From a virus, in the IMG/VR virus record IMGVR_UViG_3300024238_000005, positions 1-27,613 of that record: a stretch of DNA of 27,613 nucleotides; one strand, written 5' to 3'. Shown here piece by piece: positions 1-7,328 of this stretch. Position numbers and translations under genes: made by a program. Numbering within the stretch: the first letter of the stretch is position 1; every line of letters begins with the position of its first letter. The notes below the pieces were generated by a model, which was not told the DNA's origin, did no database searches, and worked only from the letters and a program-made list of their open reading frames with translations.

Positions 1-217
1 CACTGCAATTGATAGCAGCAGATGTGCCATCGGCTTTCAACATTACAATGGTAACGTTGTTAAGCCTTTCCTTACCTTCGAAGTCCTTCACAATAGCACC
101 AGTAAGGTTCTTCTCAGAAGCAAACCTGATACCACCACCAACTCCAACAACCTCGGCTACTGTTCCAAGATTTTCCAATGCTACCCCTTCCTTAGGGACG
201 TAAACTCTAAATTCCAT
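1..217 (-). CDS. Unknown protein, 5' part only (leftward gene)
   Basis: An open frame on the minus strand starts with ATG at 217-215 and runs off the left edge, giving 72 residues with no stop. The protein begins MEFRVYVPKEGVALENLG and contains a Gly-rich stretch (VVGVGGGIRF) and the segment NVTIVMLKADGTS. It reads like a compact beta-rich protein; I do not recognise the family. The leader just upstream (231-218) is A/T-only or nearly so with no Shine-Dalgarno site, as for the rightward genes. It is the only leftward gene here, so the strand switch between the two gene blocks of the phage lies in 218-543. In crAss-like phages such a switch usually separates replication/expression genes from virion genes, so this may be an early gene; that is inference. 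Confidence 0.6.
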   Translation of the reverse strand, partial: MEFRVYVPKEGVALENLGTVAEVVGVGGGIRFASEKNLTGAIVKDFEGKERLNNVTIVMLKADGTSAAINCS

Positions 218-249
218 GATTCTAATTTTTAATTGTTAATAATGAAGCT

Positions 250-286
250 GGGGACTACCCCCAACCCTCTCAACTTGGCGGGGGGT
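250..286. repeat. G/C-rich hairpin-forming segment
   Basis: GGGG at 250-253 and CCCC at 258-261 can fold with a 4-base loop. Alternatively ACCCCC at 257-262 can pair with GGGGGT at 281-286, placing 263-280 in the loop. The two folds exclude each other. The segment lies in the leader of the leftward gene, so a regulatory role there is possible but not shown. Confidence 0.4.
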
Positions 287-335
287 GAGAACTTTAGGTC
301 TGCTATGCAATCGCACACATTATTGAAATAGAAAA

Positions 336-392
336 CCCCCTAAAATATTTGGTAAATAAAGAATCTCCTCTTTCCTTTATTTATATAGGGGG
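336..392. repeat. Two-tier inverted repeat in the divergent region
   Basis: CCCCCTA at 336-342 pairs with TAGGGGG at 386-392, and inside it TAAATAAAG at 353-361 pairs with CTTTATTTA at 375-383 around a 13-base loop. The two stems are separated by an asymmetric internal loop (343-352 against 384-385). It could be a regulator site, a bidirectional transcription block, or a replication-linked structure. Confidence 0.45.
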
Positions 393-475
393 GAGTCTTT
401 ATGGGGATTATTTATAAATGGGGGATAGTTATGTTTAGGGAGATGTATATTTTTCTCCTACAGAGAAATAATTAT

Positions 476-507
476 TTTGGTTATTTCAATTTTGTTATAT
501 ATATTTG
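476..507 (+). promoter_or_regulatory. Bacteroidetes-type promoter for the virion gene block
   Basis: TTTG at 476-479 is followed after 20 bases by TATATTTG at 500-507, which fits the Bacteroides primary sigma consensus (TTTG near -33, TAnnTTTG near -7) at every defined position. Transcription would begin near 513-515, leaving a leader of about 30 bases before the ATG at 544. Position and orientation fit a promoter for the tightly packed rightward genes. Recognition by the host RNA polymerase is inferred from consensus alone. Confidence 0.6.
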
Positions 508-543
508 TGAGGGTGTTTTATTAAGGATATAAATGAACTACGT

Positions 544-927
544 ATGGGAAAGAAAGTGTATAGGTATGATCCTGTTATTTATCCTGTAAGGGTATGGGGG
601 TGTATTACAGATGATGCAGATGATTTGTCAGATAGGTTTGTCTATTCTCCTTCTGGGGATAGTTTCTGTAGAGATGAGGGAGCTGATAAATTATTAGGAT
701 ATGTTTCCTCTGTGCAGGATATTAAGAGTGGGGACATAGGATTTTTAGTTGTATATAAGAATAGGAAGGTTATGAATATTGAGCTCATGGCTCATGAGGC
801 TACACATGTAGCAAGAAAGATATGGGAGTATTTAGGGGAGGATACAACAGGAAGAGAAGCAGATGCTTATTTAGTTGGGTGGATAGCTAGTTGTTTAGAG
901 GATATGAAGAATAGGAAGGAGAAATAG
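544..927 (+). CDS. HExxH metallopeptidase-like protein
   Basis: A 127-residue protein with the zinc-binding signature HEATH at residues 84-88, in a helix-like context (ELMAHEATHVARKI). A Glu at 105 (GREADAYLVGW) sits about 17 residues later and could be the third metal ligand, as in HExxH...E enzymes. The short conserved core followed by a second helix resembles small phage and ImmA/IrrE-like or SprT-like metalloprotease folds, but I cannot assign one. There is no signal peptide or membrane segment, so action in the cytoplasm or the virion is likely. It is the first gene behind the promoter-like site at 476-507 and is followed after one base by the next gene. Possible roles are processing of virion proteins or of a host factor. 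Metal binding is well supported; activity and target are inference. Confidence 0.6.
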   Translation: MGKKVYRYDPVIYPVRVWGCITDDADDLSDRFVYSPSGDSFCRDEGADKLLGYVSSVQDIKSGDIGFLVVYKNRKVMNIELMAHEATHVARKIWEYLGEDTTGREADAYLVGWIASCLEDMKNRKEK

Positions 928-928
928 T

Positions 929-1309
929 ATGGAAGCCAGGAAAGAGATATTACAGAGGATGGGAATTAAGAGTGAGGATGCTCTCTCTCTTGCAGAGAGG
1001 TATTATAATATTCTTTTTGCTATGAATGGGTTTAAGTTTACACAGAGAGAGGTTCAGCTTGTTGCTTTTGCTGCTGTAAGAGGGAATATGACATACGGAA
1101 ATATTAGGGAGGATTTTTGTAGGAAGTATGATACAACGTCTCCTACGATAAATAATATGATTAGCAAGAAGCTTAAGCCGATGGGTATTCTTGTTAAGGT
1201 GGATGGGAAGGTAAAGGTGAATCCAAAGATATTGTTAGATTTCAAGAATGTTAATATAATATTAGAGATAAAATTAGATGGAGAATTCAAACCTGTCATT
1301 AAAGGATAG
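929..1309 (+). CDS. Winged-helix-like DNA-binding protein
   Basis: A 126-residue protein with a helix-turn-helix pattern. Residues 38-50 and 55-66 are helical (TQREVQLVAFAA; YGNIREDFCRKY), followed by a recognition-like helix (residues 70-83, TSPTINNMISKKLK) and a beta-wing (residues 86-97, GILVKVDGKVKV). This is the usual order of a winged helix. The start follows the upstream TAG by one base, and the 3' end overlaps the next gene by 32 bp, so the genes are probably co-translated. It could regulate late transcription or act in packaging (small terminases also carry helix-turn-helix domains). The fold is read from pattern only. Confidence 0.5.
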   Translation: MEARKEILQRMGIKSEDALSLAERYYNILFAMNGFKFTQREVQLVAFAAVRGNMTYGNIREDFCRKYDTTSPTINNMISKKLKPMGILVKVDGKVKVNPKILLDFKNVNIILEIKLDGEFKPVIKG

Positions 1310-1664
1310 TATTATTAAGAAGATAGTTATAGAGCAAGCTGTTCCTATGAATGTAGTTGTTGCTGTAATTGATCATCAGTTTAGTTCTGTTATAGAGGCA
1401 TTAAGCAAATATAATGTAGTGGAGGTTGCAAGACTTGGAAAATACATATTAAGGGATAGTCATATTATAAGGGCATTAAAGGGCATGCGTACAATGAAGA
1501 GAATATATCTTAAGACTATTGATGATGAGAAAGTGCTTTTAAGCCGAAGAGAAGATGCAAAGGAAAAGCTTGTCCTCACATTGGATAATATAGAGTATTT
1601 GGAAGGAAGACTAAGTGCAGAAGGAGTGGAGAAGAATAATAAGCTTAAAGCAGAGGAGAAATAG
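1278..1664 (+). CDS. HU/IHF-like fold protein (first of two candidates)
   Basis: A 128-residue protein. Residues 20-60 follow the pattern of the HU/IHF family: a helix with VVVAVIDHQFSSVIEAL, then VVEVARLGKYILR, which corresponds to the 'V.i.glG.F..r' strand segment of HU proteins. A charged helical C-terminal part (residues 83-128) follows. HU/IHF-like subunits are a recognised component of crAss-like structural blocks, and another candidate lies at 18171-18662. Whether these bind DNA or have become neck building blocks is not settled by sequence. The start lies 32 bp inside the previous gene and is the only ATG that keeps the whole domain. Confidence 0.45.
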   Translation: MENSNLSLKDSIIKKIVIEQAVPMNVVVAVIDHQFSSVIEALSKYNVVEVARLGKYILRDSHIIRALKGMRTMKRIYLKTIDDEKVLLSRREDAKEKLVLTLDNIEYLEGRLSAEGVEKNNKLKAEEK

Positions 1665-1668
1665 CATA

Positions 1669-2052
1669 ATGAAACTAATTGAATATTTGAAGCTGATTCC
1701 TAAGGGACTTCCTAATATAGTAGAGATAGTTAGAGGTCTTATTAATAATGTAGAGCTTAAGTATGATAGGCTTCCTGAGGATATAAAGGATGAGATTATA
1801 CGTAGGAGAGTGATATGTCTTTCTTGTCCATACAATAGTATTAATGCTAAAACCAGTGAAGAGTATTTCTCTCTCTATAGAGAACATTATGCTACAGAGA
1901 GAGAAGATGAGCATTGCATATTTTGTGGATGTCCTATAGAGGTGAGGACAGCTTCTTTAGATTGTAATTGTGGAGCAGAAGAAGCAGACCTTCCTCCGAA
2001 GTGGGAGAAGTATGATGTAAAACATATAGACAATGAAGAATACATTCCTTAA
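1669..2052 (+). CDS. Cys-rich, probably zinc-binding small protein
   Basis: A 127-residue protein starting MKLIEYLKLIPKG. I chose ATG 1669 because it follows the upstream TAG by four bases; an earlier in-frame ATG at 1615 lies inside the preceding gene. An amphipathic N-terminal half (residues 1-48) is followed by Cys50-x2-Cys53, Cys83-x2-Cys86-x-Cys88 and Cys99-x-Cys101, enough ligands for one or two zinc sites. There is no export signal. The 3' end overlaps the next gene by 20 bp. I do not recognise the family; its position just before the terminase suggests a packaging or virion-assembly accessory role, which is inference. Confidence 0.65.
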   Translation: MKLIEYLKLIPKGLPNIVEIVRGLINNVELKYDRLPEDIKDEIIRRRVICLSCPYNSINAKTSEEYFSLYREHYATEREDEHCIFCGCPIEVRTASLDCNCGAEEADLPPKWEKYDVKHIDNEEYIP

Positions 2053-2245
2053 TAAAATCCCTTTGAGACCTCTTATAGAGGAGTTAATAACAGTGTATAA
2101 TGATGGTGCTGATTATATAGATGCCTCTATAGATATAAAGAGGGGAATGATTATACGTGTTAAGGAAGAGTATATAAATATGTTGGAAGAGGATGCGGAT
2201 AGAGGATTAACACAAGAGGATATAGATAAATTAATGAAAGCATAA
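2033..2245 (+). CDS. Small unknown protein
   Basis: A 70-residue acidic protein with the core segment DGADYIDASIDIKRGM and a C-terminal helix rich in Glu and Asp (EEDADRGLTQEDIDKLMKA). It starts inside the end of the Cys-rich gene (20 bp overlap), and its TAA shares one base with the ATG of the next gene (TAATG), a classic translational coupling junction. No catalytic motif or membrane segment is visible. I do not know its function; the conserved gene packing argues that it is real. Confidence 0.6.
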   Translation: MKNTFLNKIPLRPLIEELITVYNDGADYIDASIDIKRGMIIRVKEEYINMLEEDADRGLTQEDIDKLMKA

Positions 2246-2580
2246 TGGCAGTTAAGAAGACTTTACTTATAGAATATGAATTAGCTTTTCTGGAAGAGAA
2301 GTTAAAAGAGCTAAAGGATTATATAGAAAAGAATCCTTATTCTAAATTAGAAGATAGGATGGCTTGGAAAGAGACTAAGAATGGAGGAGCTATTCCAATC
2401 TGTATTGCTAATAAGGAAGCACAACGTAAAGATCTAACACAAGCTCTAAAAGATTATGTTGAGATTCTTAGGTCTGTAGAATCCATGCGGGAGAAGGAAG
2501 AAACTAAAGTGAAGGTAAGGGGAGATAAAGAGATTGGAACTCTGGCAGATGATTTTATAAATAAGAGAGGCAAACGATAA
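2245..2580 (+). CDS. Small helical protein; candidate small terminase subunit
   Basis: A 111-residue, highly charged protein that reads as mainly helical, with long stretches suitable for coiled coil (LAFLEEKLKELKDYIEK; LTQALKDYVEILRSVESMREKEE) and a basic C-terminus (NKRGKR). It lies directly before the large terminase, two bases apart, which is the usual place of a small terminase subunit. No clear DNA-binding domain is seen in this protein, and the winged-helix-like gene at 929 is an alternative candidate. The name is therefore positional inference. Confidence 0.45.
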   Translation: MAVKKTLLIEYELAFLEEKLKELKDYIEKNPYSKLEDRMAWKETKNGGAIPICIANKEAQRKDLTQALKDYVEILRSVESMREKEETKVKVRGDKEIGTLADDFINKRGKR

Positions 2581-2582
2581 TA

Positions 2583-4601
2583 ATGGAAAAGCTTCTATCA
2601 ATAGACTATAAGGATTGGTATCTCAATCAAAAGAGGATACCAGATTCTTCATCTAAAGAATATAAGAGCTTCTTTGAGTTTCATAAGAAATTATGTATGG
2701 ATGGATTTATGATGGGAGGGGTATTCATAAATCCATTTTTATATTGGCATATAAATTTTTGGCATACAGAAGTAGATATAGTAGACGAGAGAGGAAGAAT
2801 AAGTCAAAGATATGCCACTCCTTATCTGAGAGACAATGAATGGATAGTAACAAATGAGATAGATAGGGCACAGAAAGAGCATAAAGGACTAATTATCATG
2901 TCGATAAGGCGTTTGGCAAAAACTGTCCTAGAGGCATCTTATATAGGATGGGGAGCTACATTTGATGAGAACTCCCAGAATGTTATTGCAGGACTTAACT
3001 CCCCCGATATAAAACTTATTACAGATAAACTAGATAAGGGATTAAACTTTCTTCCTGAAGCATGGAGATGGCAAAGGGTAGAAGATAATTGGAAGAATCA
3101 GGTTACTCTTGGGGTAAGAACTAAAACAGGAGAACGTATTCCATTCTCTCAGATATTAATACGTAACTTAGATGAGGGAAATAATGAAGAGGCTATTGCA
3201 GGAACAAACCCTCGTAAGTTAATTATAGATGAGTTTGCTAAGGGGTCTGCTTTAAGAGCATTACAAGCAGCTATTCCAGGTTTCACTACTCCTTACGGCT
3301 GGAGATGTTCTCCTATTATTACGGCTACAGGGGGAGACTTTAAGAAGTTCATGGATGCAAAGAGTTTAATGTTTGATGTTGAGAACTATAACTTTCTCTC
3401 ATATAAACATGAGAATGATCCTTCAAGAATTCATGGATTATTTCTCTCCTATAAATATAGGATGGAGGCTAAGGAGAGTAGTACTCTGGGAGACTACTTA
3501 GGAGTAGATAAGTTAAAGAATGTTCCTATACTTGTCTCTAATGAGGAGAAAGCAAAGCAGATTACAGATGGGAACTTAGAGAGATTAAAGAAGGCTGGAG
3601 ATAGGATGGCTTACATGAAGGAGAAGATGTACTATCCAAAGACTGTAGATGATGTCTTCTTAAATGAGGATACAAATATATTTGATATAGAGATTGCAAA
3701 AAGACAGAAGACAAAACTTTTACAACAGGACTCTGTAGGAACTCCTGTAGTTTTATTCTTAGATGAGGAGGGAAAGATAAGACATGAGACTTCTGATAAG
3801 AAGCCAATAAGTAACTATCCATTAAGATCCAGTGATTCAAAAGATGCCCCTATTGTCATATATGAGTTTCCTATAGAAGATCCTCCTTATGGTTTGTATG
3901 TGGCTGGAATTGACCCATTTAGACAAGGGCAAGCTGCTTATAGTTCTTCTTTAGGAAGTGTCTACATCTATAAAAGGATGCATGCTTTAACAGGAGAAAA
4001 GTATCAGGATATGTTTGTAGCTTCTTATTGTGCTAGGCCAGATAAGAAAGATACTTGGGAGGAACAGGCAAGACTCTTAATAAAATATTATAACGCAAGA
4101 GCTCTATGTGAGAATGATGAGATATCCTTTATAGAGTATATGAAAGCAAAAGGGGATGCACATTATCTTGAGAAACAACCTGGGTGGCTAATGGAATTAG
4201 TACCTAACTCCACTGTAAAGAGAGATTATGGTGTACATCGTAGCGCACAGAAGATAATTGACTATCTTCACTCTTGTCTTAAGAGGTATATGGAAGAAAC
4301 TGTATATAAAGAGACAGATGAGAATGGAGATACAGTGAGAGAACTCTTAGGAGTAACAAAGATATTAGATCCAATGTTATTAGAAGAGATTATACAATAT
4401 AATGAGGAAGGAAACTTTGACAGGATAGTAGCCGCAGAACTCGCTATCGCACAAGCACTTAAGATGAATCCCCTTATGGGAGCTATAACAGATGGAGGAA
4501 ATACAAGGATGAATTCTCTCAATAAGAGGGCAACAAGACAAATCCTCTTTCAACAGTCGAGAGGAATATTTAGGAATAATAAACGTAGACTATTTGTCTA
4601 A
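2583..4601 (+). CDS. terL: Terminase large subunit (packaging ATPase-nuclease)
   Basis: A 672-residue protein with both halves of a DNA-packaging motor. ATPase half: Walker A-like SIRRLAKT at 107-114, Walker B LIIDEF at 213-218 (Asp216, Glu217), and a TATGG coupling motif at 248-252. Nuclease half (RNase H fold): Asp444 in VAGIDPF, Glu510 in LCEND and a plausible third acidic residue Asp613 in NFDRIVA. Length and motif order fit the family. The Walker A has Ala where most terminases have Gly (GKT/GKS). With the portal it would cut concatemeric DNA and pump it into the empty head. The ATG at 2583 lies two bases after the upstream stop and precedes a typical N-terminal region, so the start is firm. 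Confidence 0.92.
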   Translation: MEKLLSIDYKDWYLNQKRIPDSSSKEYKSFFEFHKKLCMDGFMMGGVFINPFLYWHINFWHTEVDIVDERGRISQRYATPYLRDNEWIVTNEIDRAQKEHKGLIIMSIRRLAKTVLEASYIGWGATFDENSQNVIAGLNSPDIKLITDKLDKGLNFLPEAWRWQRVEDNWKNQVTLGVRTKTGERIPFSQILIRNLDEGNNEEAIAGTNPRKLIIDEFAKGSALRALQAAIPGFTTPYGWRCSPIITATGGDFKKFMDAKSLMFDVENYNFLSYKHENDPSRIHGLFLSYKYRMEAKESSTLGDYLGVDKLKNVPILVSNEEKAKQITDGNLERLKKAGDRMAYMKEKMYYPKTVDDVFLNEDTNIFDIEIAKRQKTKLLQQDSVGTPVVLFLDEEGKIRHETSDKKPISNYPLRSSDSKDAPIVIYEFPIEDPPYGLYVAGIDPFRQGQAAYSSSLGSVYIYKRMHALTGEKYQDMFVASYCARPDKKDTWEEQARLLIKYYNARALCENDEISFIEYMKAKGDAHYLEKQPGWLMELVPNSTVKRDYGVHRSAQKIIDYLHSCLKRYMEETVYKETDENGDTVRELLGVTKILDPMLLEEIIQYNEEGNFDRIVAAELAIAQALKMNPLMGAITDGGNTRMNSLNKRATRQILFQQSRGIFRNNKRRLFV

Positions 4602-4615
4602 ATAATAATATTATT

Positions 4616-7192
4616 ATGAGTATCATTAGATATAGTAAAGATTCTACAATAAGGTATGCTTACCTTAATATCTTCCCCGATCAATTTAAAACTGAGGAAG
4701 ATAAACAGAATGAAGGTTGGCAGAAGAATACAATGGACTATTTTGCTAATCAGGCGTATTATCAGTTTGTAAAAGCAAGAGAAACATTTGTTAAGAACTA
4801 TGATCTTCTAAAGGGGATATTAAAATCCTATGACTTTTATCAGGAGGATACTGTTAAGAGTTTTGCAGAGATGCTTGAGGCAGATTTAAATCTTCCAGCC
4901 TATGTAAAACATTATTCTATCCTCACCACTCCTATTAATGAACTTGTTGGGGAGATATCAAAGAGACCAGACCTATATAAAGTAAAAGCTTATGATGATG
5001 ATTCTAAGTCAGAGGAGCTTCAGTTTAAGACAAACCTATTACAGGAGTTTGTTATAGCTCAAGCAAAGCAGAGAATAATGGCAGAGGCTGCAATGAAGGG
5101 AGAGCAACTCTCTGACGATCAAGCTCAACAACTAACTATGAATGAGGTGAAGGATGAATTAGATTCTTACACCTCAATAGCAGAGAGATGGGGAAATAAG
5201 ATATTAACTTGCCAGAAGGCAGACTTTAATATAAAGGAGAAGAGTGAAGAAACCTTTAGGGATCTTATAATAGCAGCCAGAGAATTCTATCTTCTCTATG
5301 AAGATAATTCTAAGGTGGGATATAATCTTGAGGTGATGAATCCCAAGAATGTTTGGTATCTAACTACTCCTGATAGAAAGTATATCTCTGATCCTTCTGG
5401 GAGAGCACAGGGAGCCTATGCAGCAGGAACAGTACAAGTAATGGAGCTCTCTGAAATAATCGAACTCATCCCTGATCTCTCTAAAGAGGAAATAGACCAC
5501 TTAAGAAGCAGTTTACAGGACTATGGCCTCATTAATGTAAGGGAGTCTAATTTAGGAAGAGATGTTACTCCTGGGCAGGATTCTATAGAATATGATACTT
5601 ATGACCCTCTGGTCTTACAAACCAGAATGATGATTGAGAGTGAGATGAAAGAGAACAATGATGAGCTCCAAGACTTCTTAGGACTAACATCTAATGTATC
5701 TTCATTTGGATATAAGTATGTTGTAGTGAGAGCATTCTGGCTCTCAAAGAGAAAGATAGGTAAGGTGGTATATACAGATGAGATGGGAAATGAACAGTCT
5801 CTTCTTGTAGATGAAAATTATAAGTCAAAAACTATACCAACACAAATCTCTCTTGAATGGGGATGGGTAAATCAATGGTATCAGGGGATTAAAATAGGGC
5901 CAGATATTTATTTTGTAAAGCCTTTTAAACTTCTTTCTTATTGCCCTCTTATTGGAACAGTATATGAAATAAAGAATACAGAGGCAAGATCTTTGGTAGA
6001 TCTTATGAAGCCCTTTCAAATCTTATATAACATCTGTCTTAACCAACTCTATACACTATTAGAGAAGGAGATTGGTAATGTAGCTAGTGTAAACATACGT
6101 AGGATACCAAAGGTAAAAGATGGAGATGATCAGGATGCTATAGATATATGGGAGATGGATGCCAGACAGAAGGGAGTTATATTTGATGATGATTCCCCTG
6201 AGAATACAAAAGCTCCTGTAAGTAATACCTCTGTAGCGAAGAATATAGACCTTACAAGGACTAGTGAGATACAATCCAGGTATAATCTAGCTGTACAATT
6301 AAAGAATGAATGCTGGGAGCTTGTAGGGATGTCTAAGCAAAGGATGGGAAGTATATCTGCTAGTGAGAGTGCTACAGGAACTAACACAGCTATTACACAG
6401 AGTTACTCTCAGACAGAACCTCTATTCGTAGCACATGAATATGTCTTAGGACAACTCTATCAGGCAATCATAGATGCTTCGCTCTATATAGAGGGCTCAA
6501 AACCAGAGTCAACTCTTTCTTATATTACATCAGAAGGGGATTCTGCTTTTGTACAAGTGAATGGTAGTGATATTAGATTCAGGGATCTTAAGGTATTTTC
6601 TACTAATAGACCAGAGGATACTAAGATGTTTAATGAACTTCGTGGACTCTCTCAAGCTATTATACAGAATGGAGGTACATTATATGATGTTGTTGAATTA
6701 TATTCAACTAATAGCATACGTCAGATTAAGAAGACCTTTAAAGAACTTAGGGATAGGCAAATAGCTATTCAACAACAGAATGCTGCTCTTGAGCAACAGA
6801 AGGTTGACCAACAACAGAAGATTGCTCAGGCTAATCTGCAACAAGCGCAACAAGATAAAGCTGCTGATAGGGCAAGCACAAGTTATGAGAAGGCTCTTGA
6901 TAGAGTTAATCAGAAGGAGATAGCTGTTATACAGGCAGAGGCAAAAGGCTCTGTACAGGATCTAAATAATAATAAAGTGCCTGATGCTTTTGAGATTACT
7001 AAACTTACAAGTGAAGAAGCCAAAGCAAATAGAGAGTATGCAATTAAGATGGCAGATATTCAATCAAGGAATGCTAAGACATTAAAAGAGCTGGAAGTAA
7101 AGAGAGAAGCTCTTCAGGTGGAGAGAGATAACCAAAAAAATGATTTAGAGGTAGCAAAAGTTAATGCAAGTAACAGAAAAGCAAAGAAATAA
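4616..7192 (+). CDS. Portal protein
   Basis: An 858-residue protein directly after the terminase, of the size and layout of crAss-like portals: an alpha/beta body (about residues 1-560), then a helical stem and crown, and a long Gln/Lys/Glu-rich coiled coil at about 715-858. It should form the dodecameric ring at the unique head vertex, receive the terminase, and later hold the neck ring proteins. The C-terminal region contains DLNNNKVPDAFE at 782-793, which matches the DxNxNxxPDxxE calcium loop of EF-hand or thrombospondin-type-3 repeats, unusual for a portal. The leader 4602-4615 is purely A/T with no Shine-Dalgarno site. The assignment rests on position, length and the overall pattern rather than a short diagnostic motif. 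Confidence 0.85.
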   Translation: MSIIRYSKDSTIRYAYLNIFPDQFKTEEDKQNEGWQKNTMDYFANQAYYQFVKARETFVKNYDLLKGILKSYDFYQEDTVKSFAEMLEADLNLPAYVKHYSILTTPINELVGEISKRPDLYKVKAYDDDSKSEELQFKTNLLQEFVIAQAKQRIMAEAAMKGEQLSDDQAQQLTMNEVKDELDSYTSIAERWGNKILTCQKADFNIKEKSEETFRDLIIAAREFYLLYEDNSKVGYNLEVMNPKNVWYLTTPDRKYISDPSGRAQGAYAAGTVQVMELSEIIELIPDLSKEEIDHLRSSLQDYGLINVRESNLGRDVTPGQDSIEYDTYDPLVLQTRMMIESEMKENNDELQDFLGLTSNVSSFGYKYVVVRAFWLSKRKIGKVVYTDEMGNEQSLLVDENYKSKTIPTQISLEWGWVNQWYQGIKIGPDIYFVKPFKLLSYCPLIGTVYEIKNTEARSLVDLMKPFQILYNICLNQLYTLLEKEIGNVASVNIRRIPKVKDGDDQDAIDIWEMDARQKGVIFDDDSPENTKAPVSNTSVAKNIDLTRTSEIQSRYNLAVQLKNECWELVGMSKQRMGSISASESATGTNTAITQSYSQTEPLFVAHEYVLGQLYQAIIDASLYIEGSKPESTLSYITSEGDSAFVQVNGSDIRFRDLKVFSTNRPEDTKMFNELRGLSQAIIQNGGTLYDVVELYSTNSIRQIKKTFKELRDRQIAIQQQNAALEQQKVDQQQKIAQANLQQAQQDKAADRASTSYEKALDRVNQKEIAVIQAEAKGSVQDLNNNKVPDAFEITKLTSEEAKANREYAIKMADIQSRNAKTLKELEVKREALQVERDNQKNDLEVAKVNASNRKAKK

Positions 7193-7328
7193 TTAATTTA
7201 ATTATAAGAGGAAAAATAGAATGCTATATAATGACAAAATTACTATCTTCTATGTATTTTCTATTGGTTATTAATTATACTTGTCTTATTTTTACATAGA
7301 CAAAAACCAATTCACAAATAAACTAAAT

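Larger units (their letters stand above)
218..543. other. Divergent intergenic control region
   Basis: This 326-base stretch separates the leftward gene from the rightward block. It has several runs of four to six G or C (near 250, 258, 280, 336, 388, 403, 420) that stand out in an A/T-rich genome, two inverted repeats, and a rightward promoter-like site next to the first virion-side gene. I did not find a matching leftward promoter (no CAAAnnTA on the plus strand). A 43-codon frame at 401-532 covers the promoter-like site and is probably chance. Confidence 0.7.

Noticed and set aside
9-203. Plus-strand frame of 64 codons at the left edge
   Set aside because: It lies entirely opposite the leftward gene starting at 217, which has a better start context and a more protein-like sequence.
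401-532. 43-codon frame in the divergent region
   Set aside because: It covers the consensus promoter-like site and G-runs and has an unusual composition; most likely chance.
1615-1668. Upstream in-frame start of the Cys-rich protein
   Set aside because: It would overlap the HU/IHF-like gene by 50 bases and adds a basic stretch with no domain character; ATG 1669 fits the normal gene spacing.
7252-7283. Promoter before the scaffold candidate (TATACTTG)
   Set aside because: The -7-like element has one mismatch, and there is no TTTG at the right distance upstream.
7281-7328. TTG start for the scaffold candidate
   Set aside because: The ATG at 7329 has the A-rich leader seen at other genes, and the added residues look like translated intergenic sequence.
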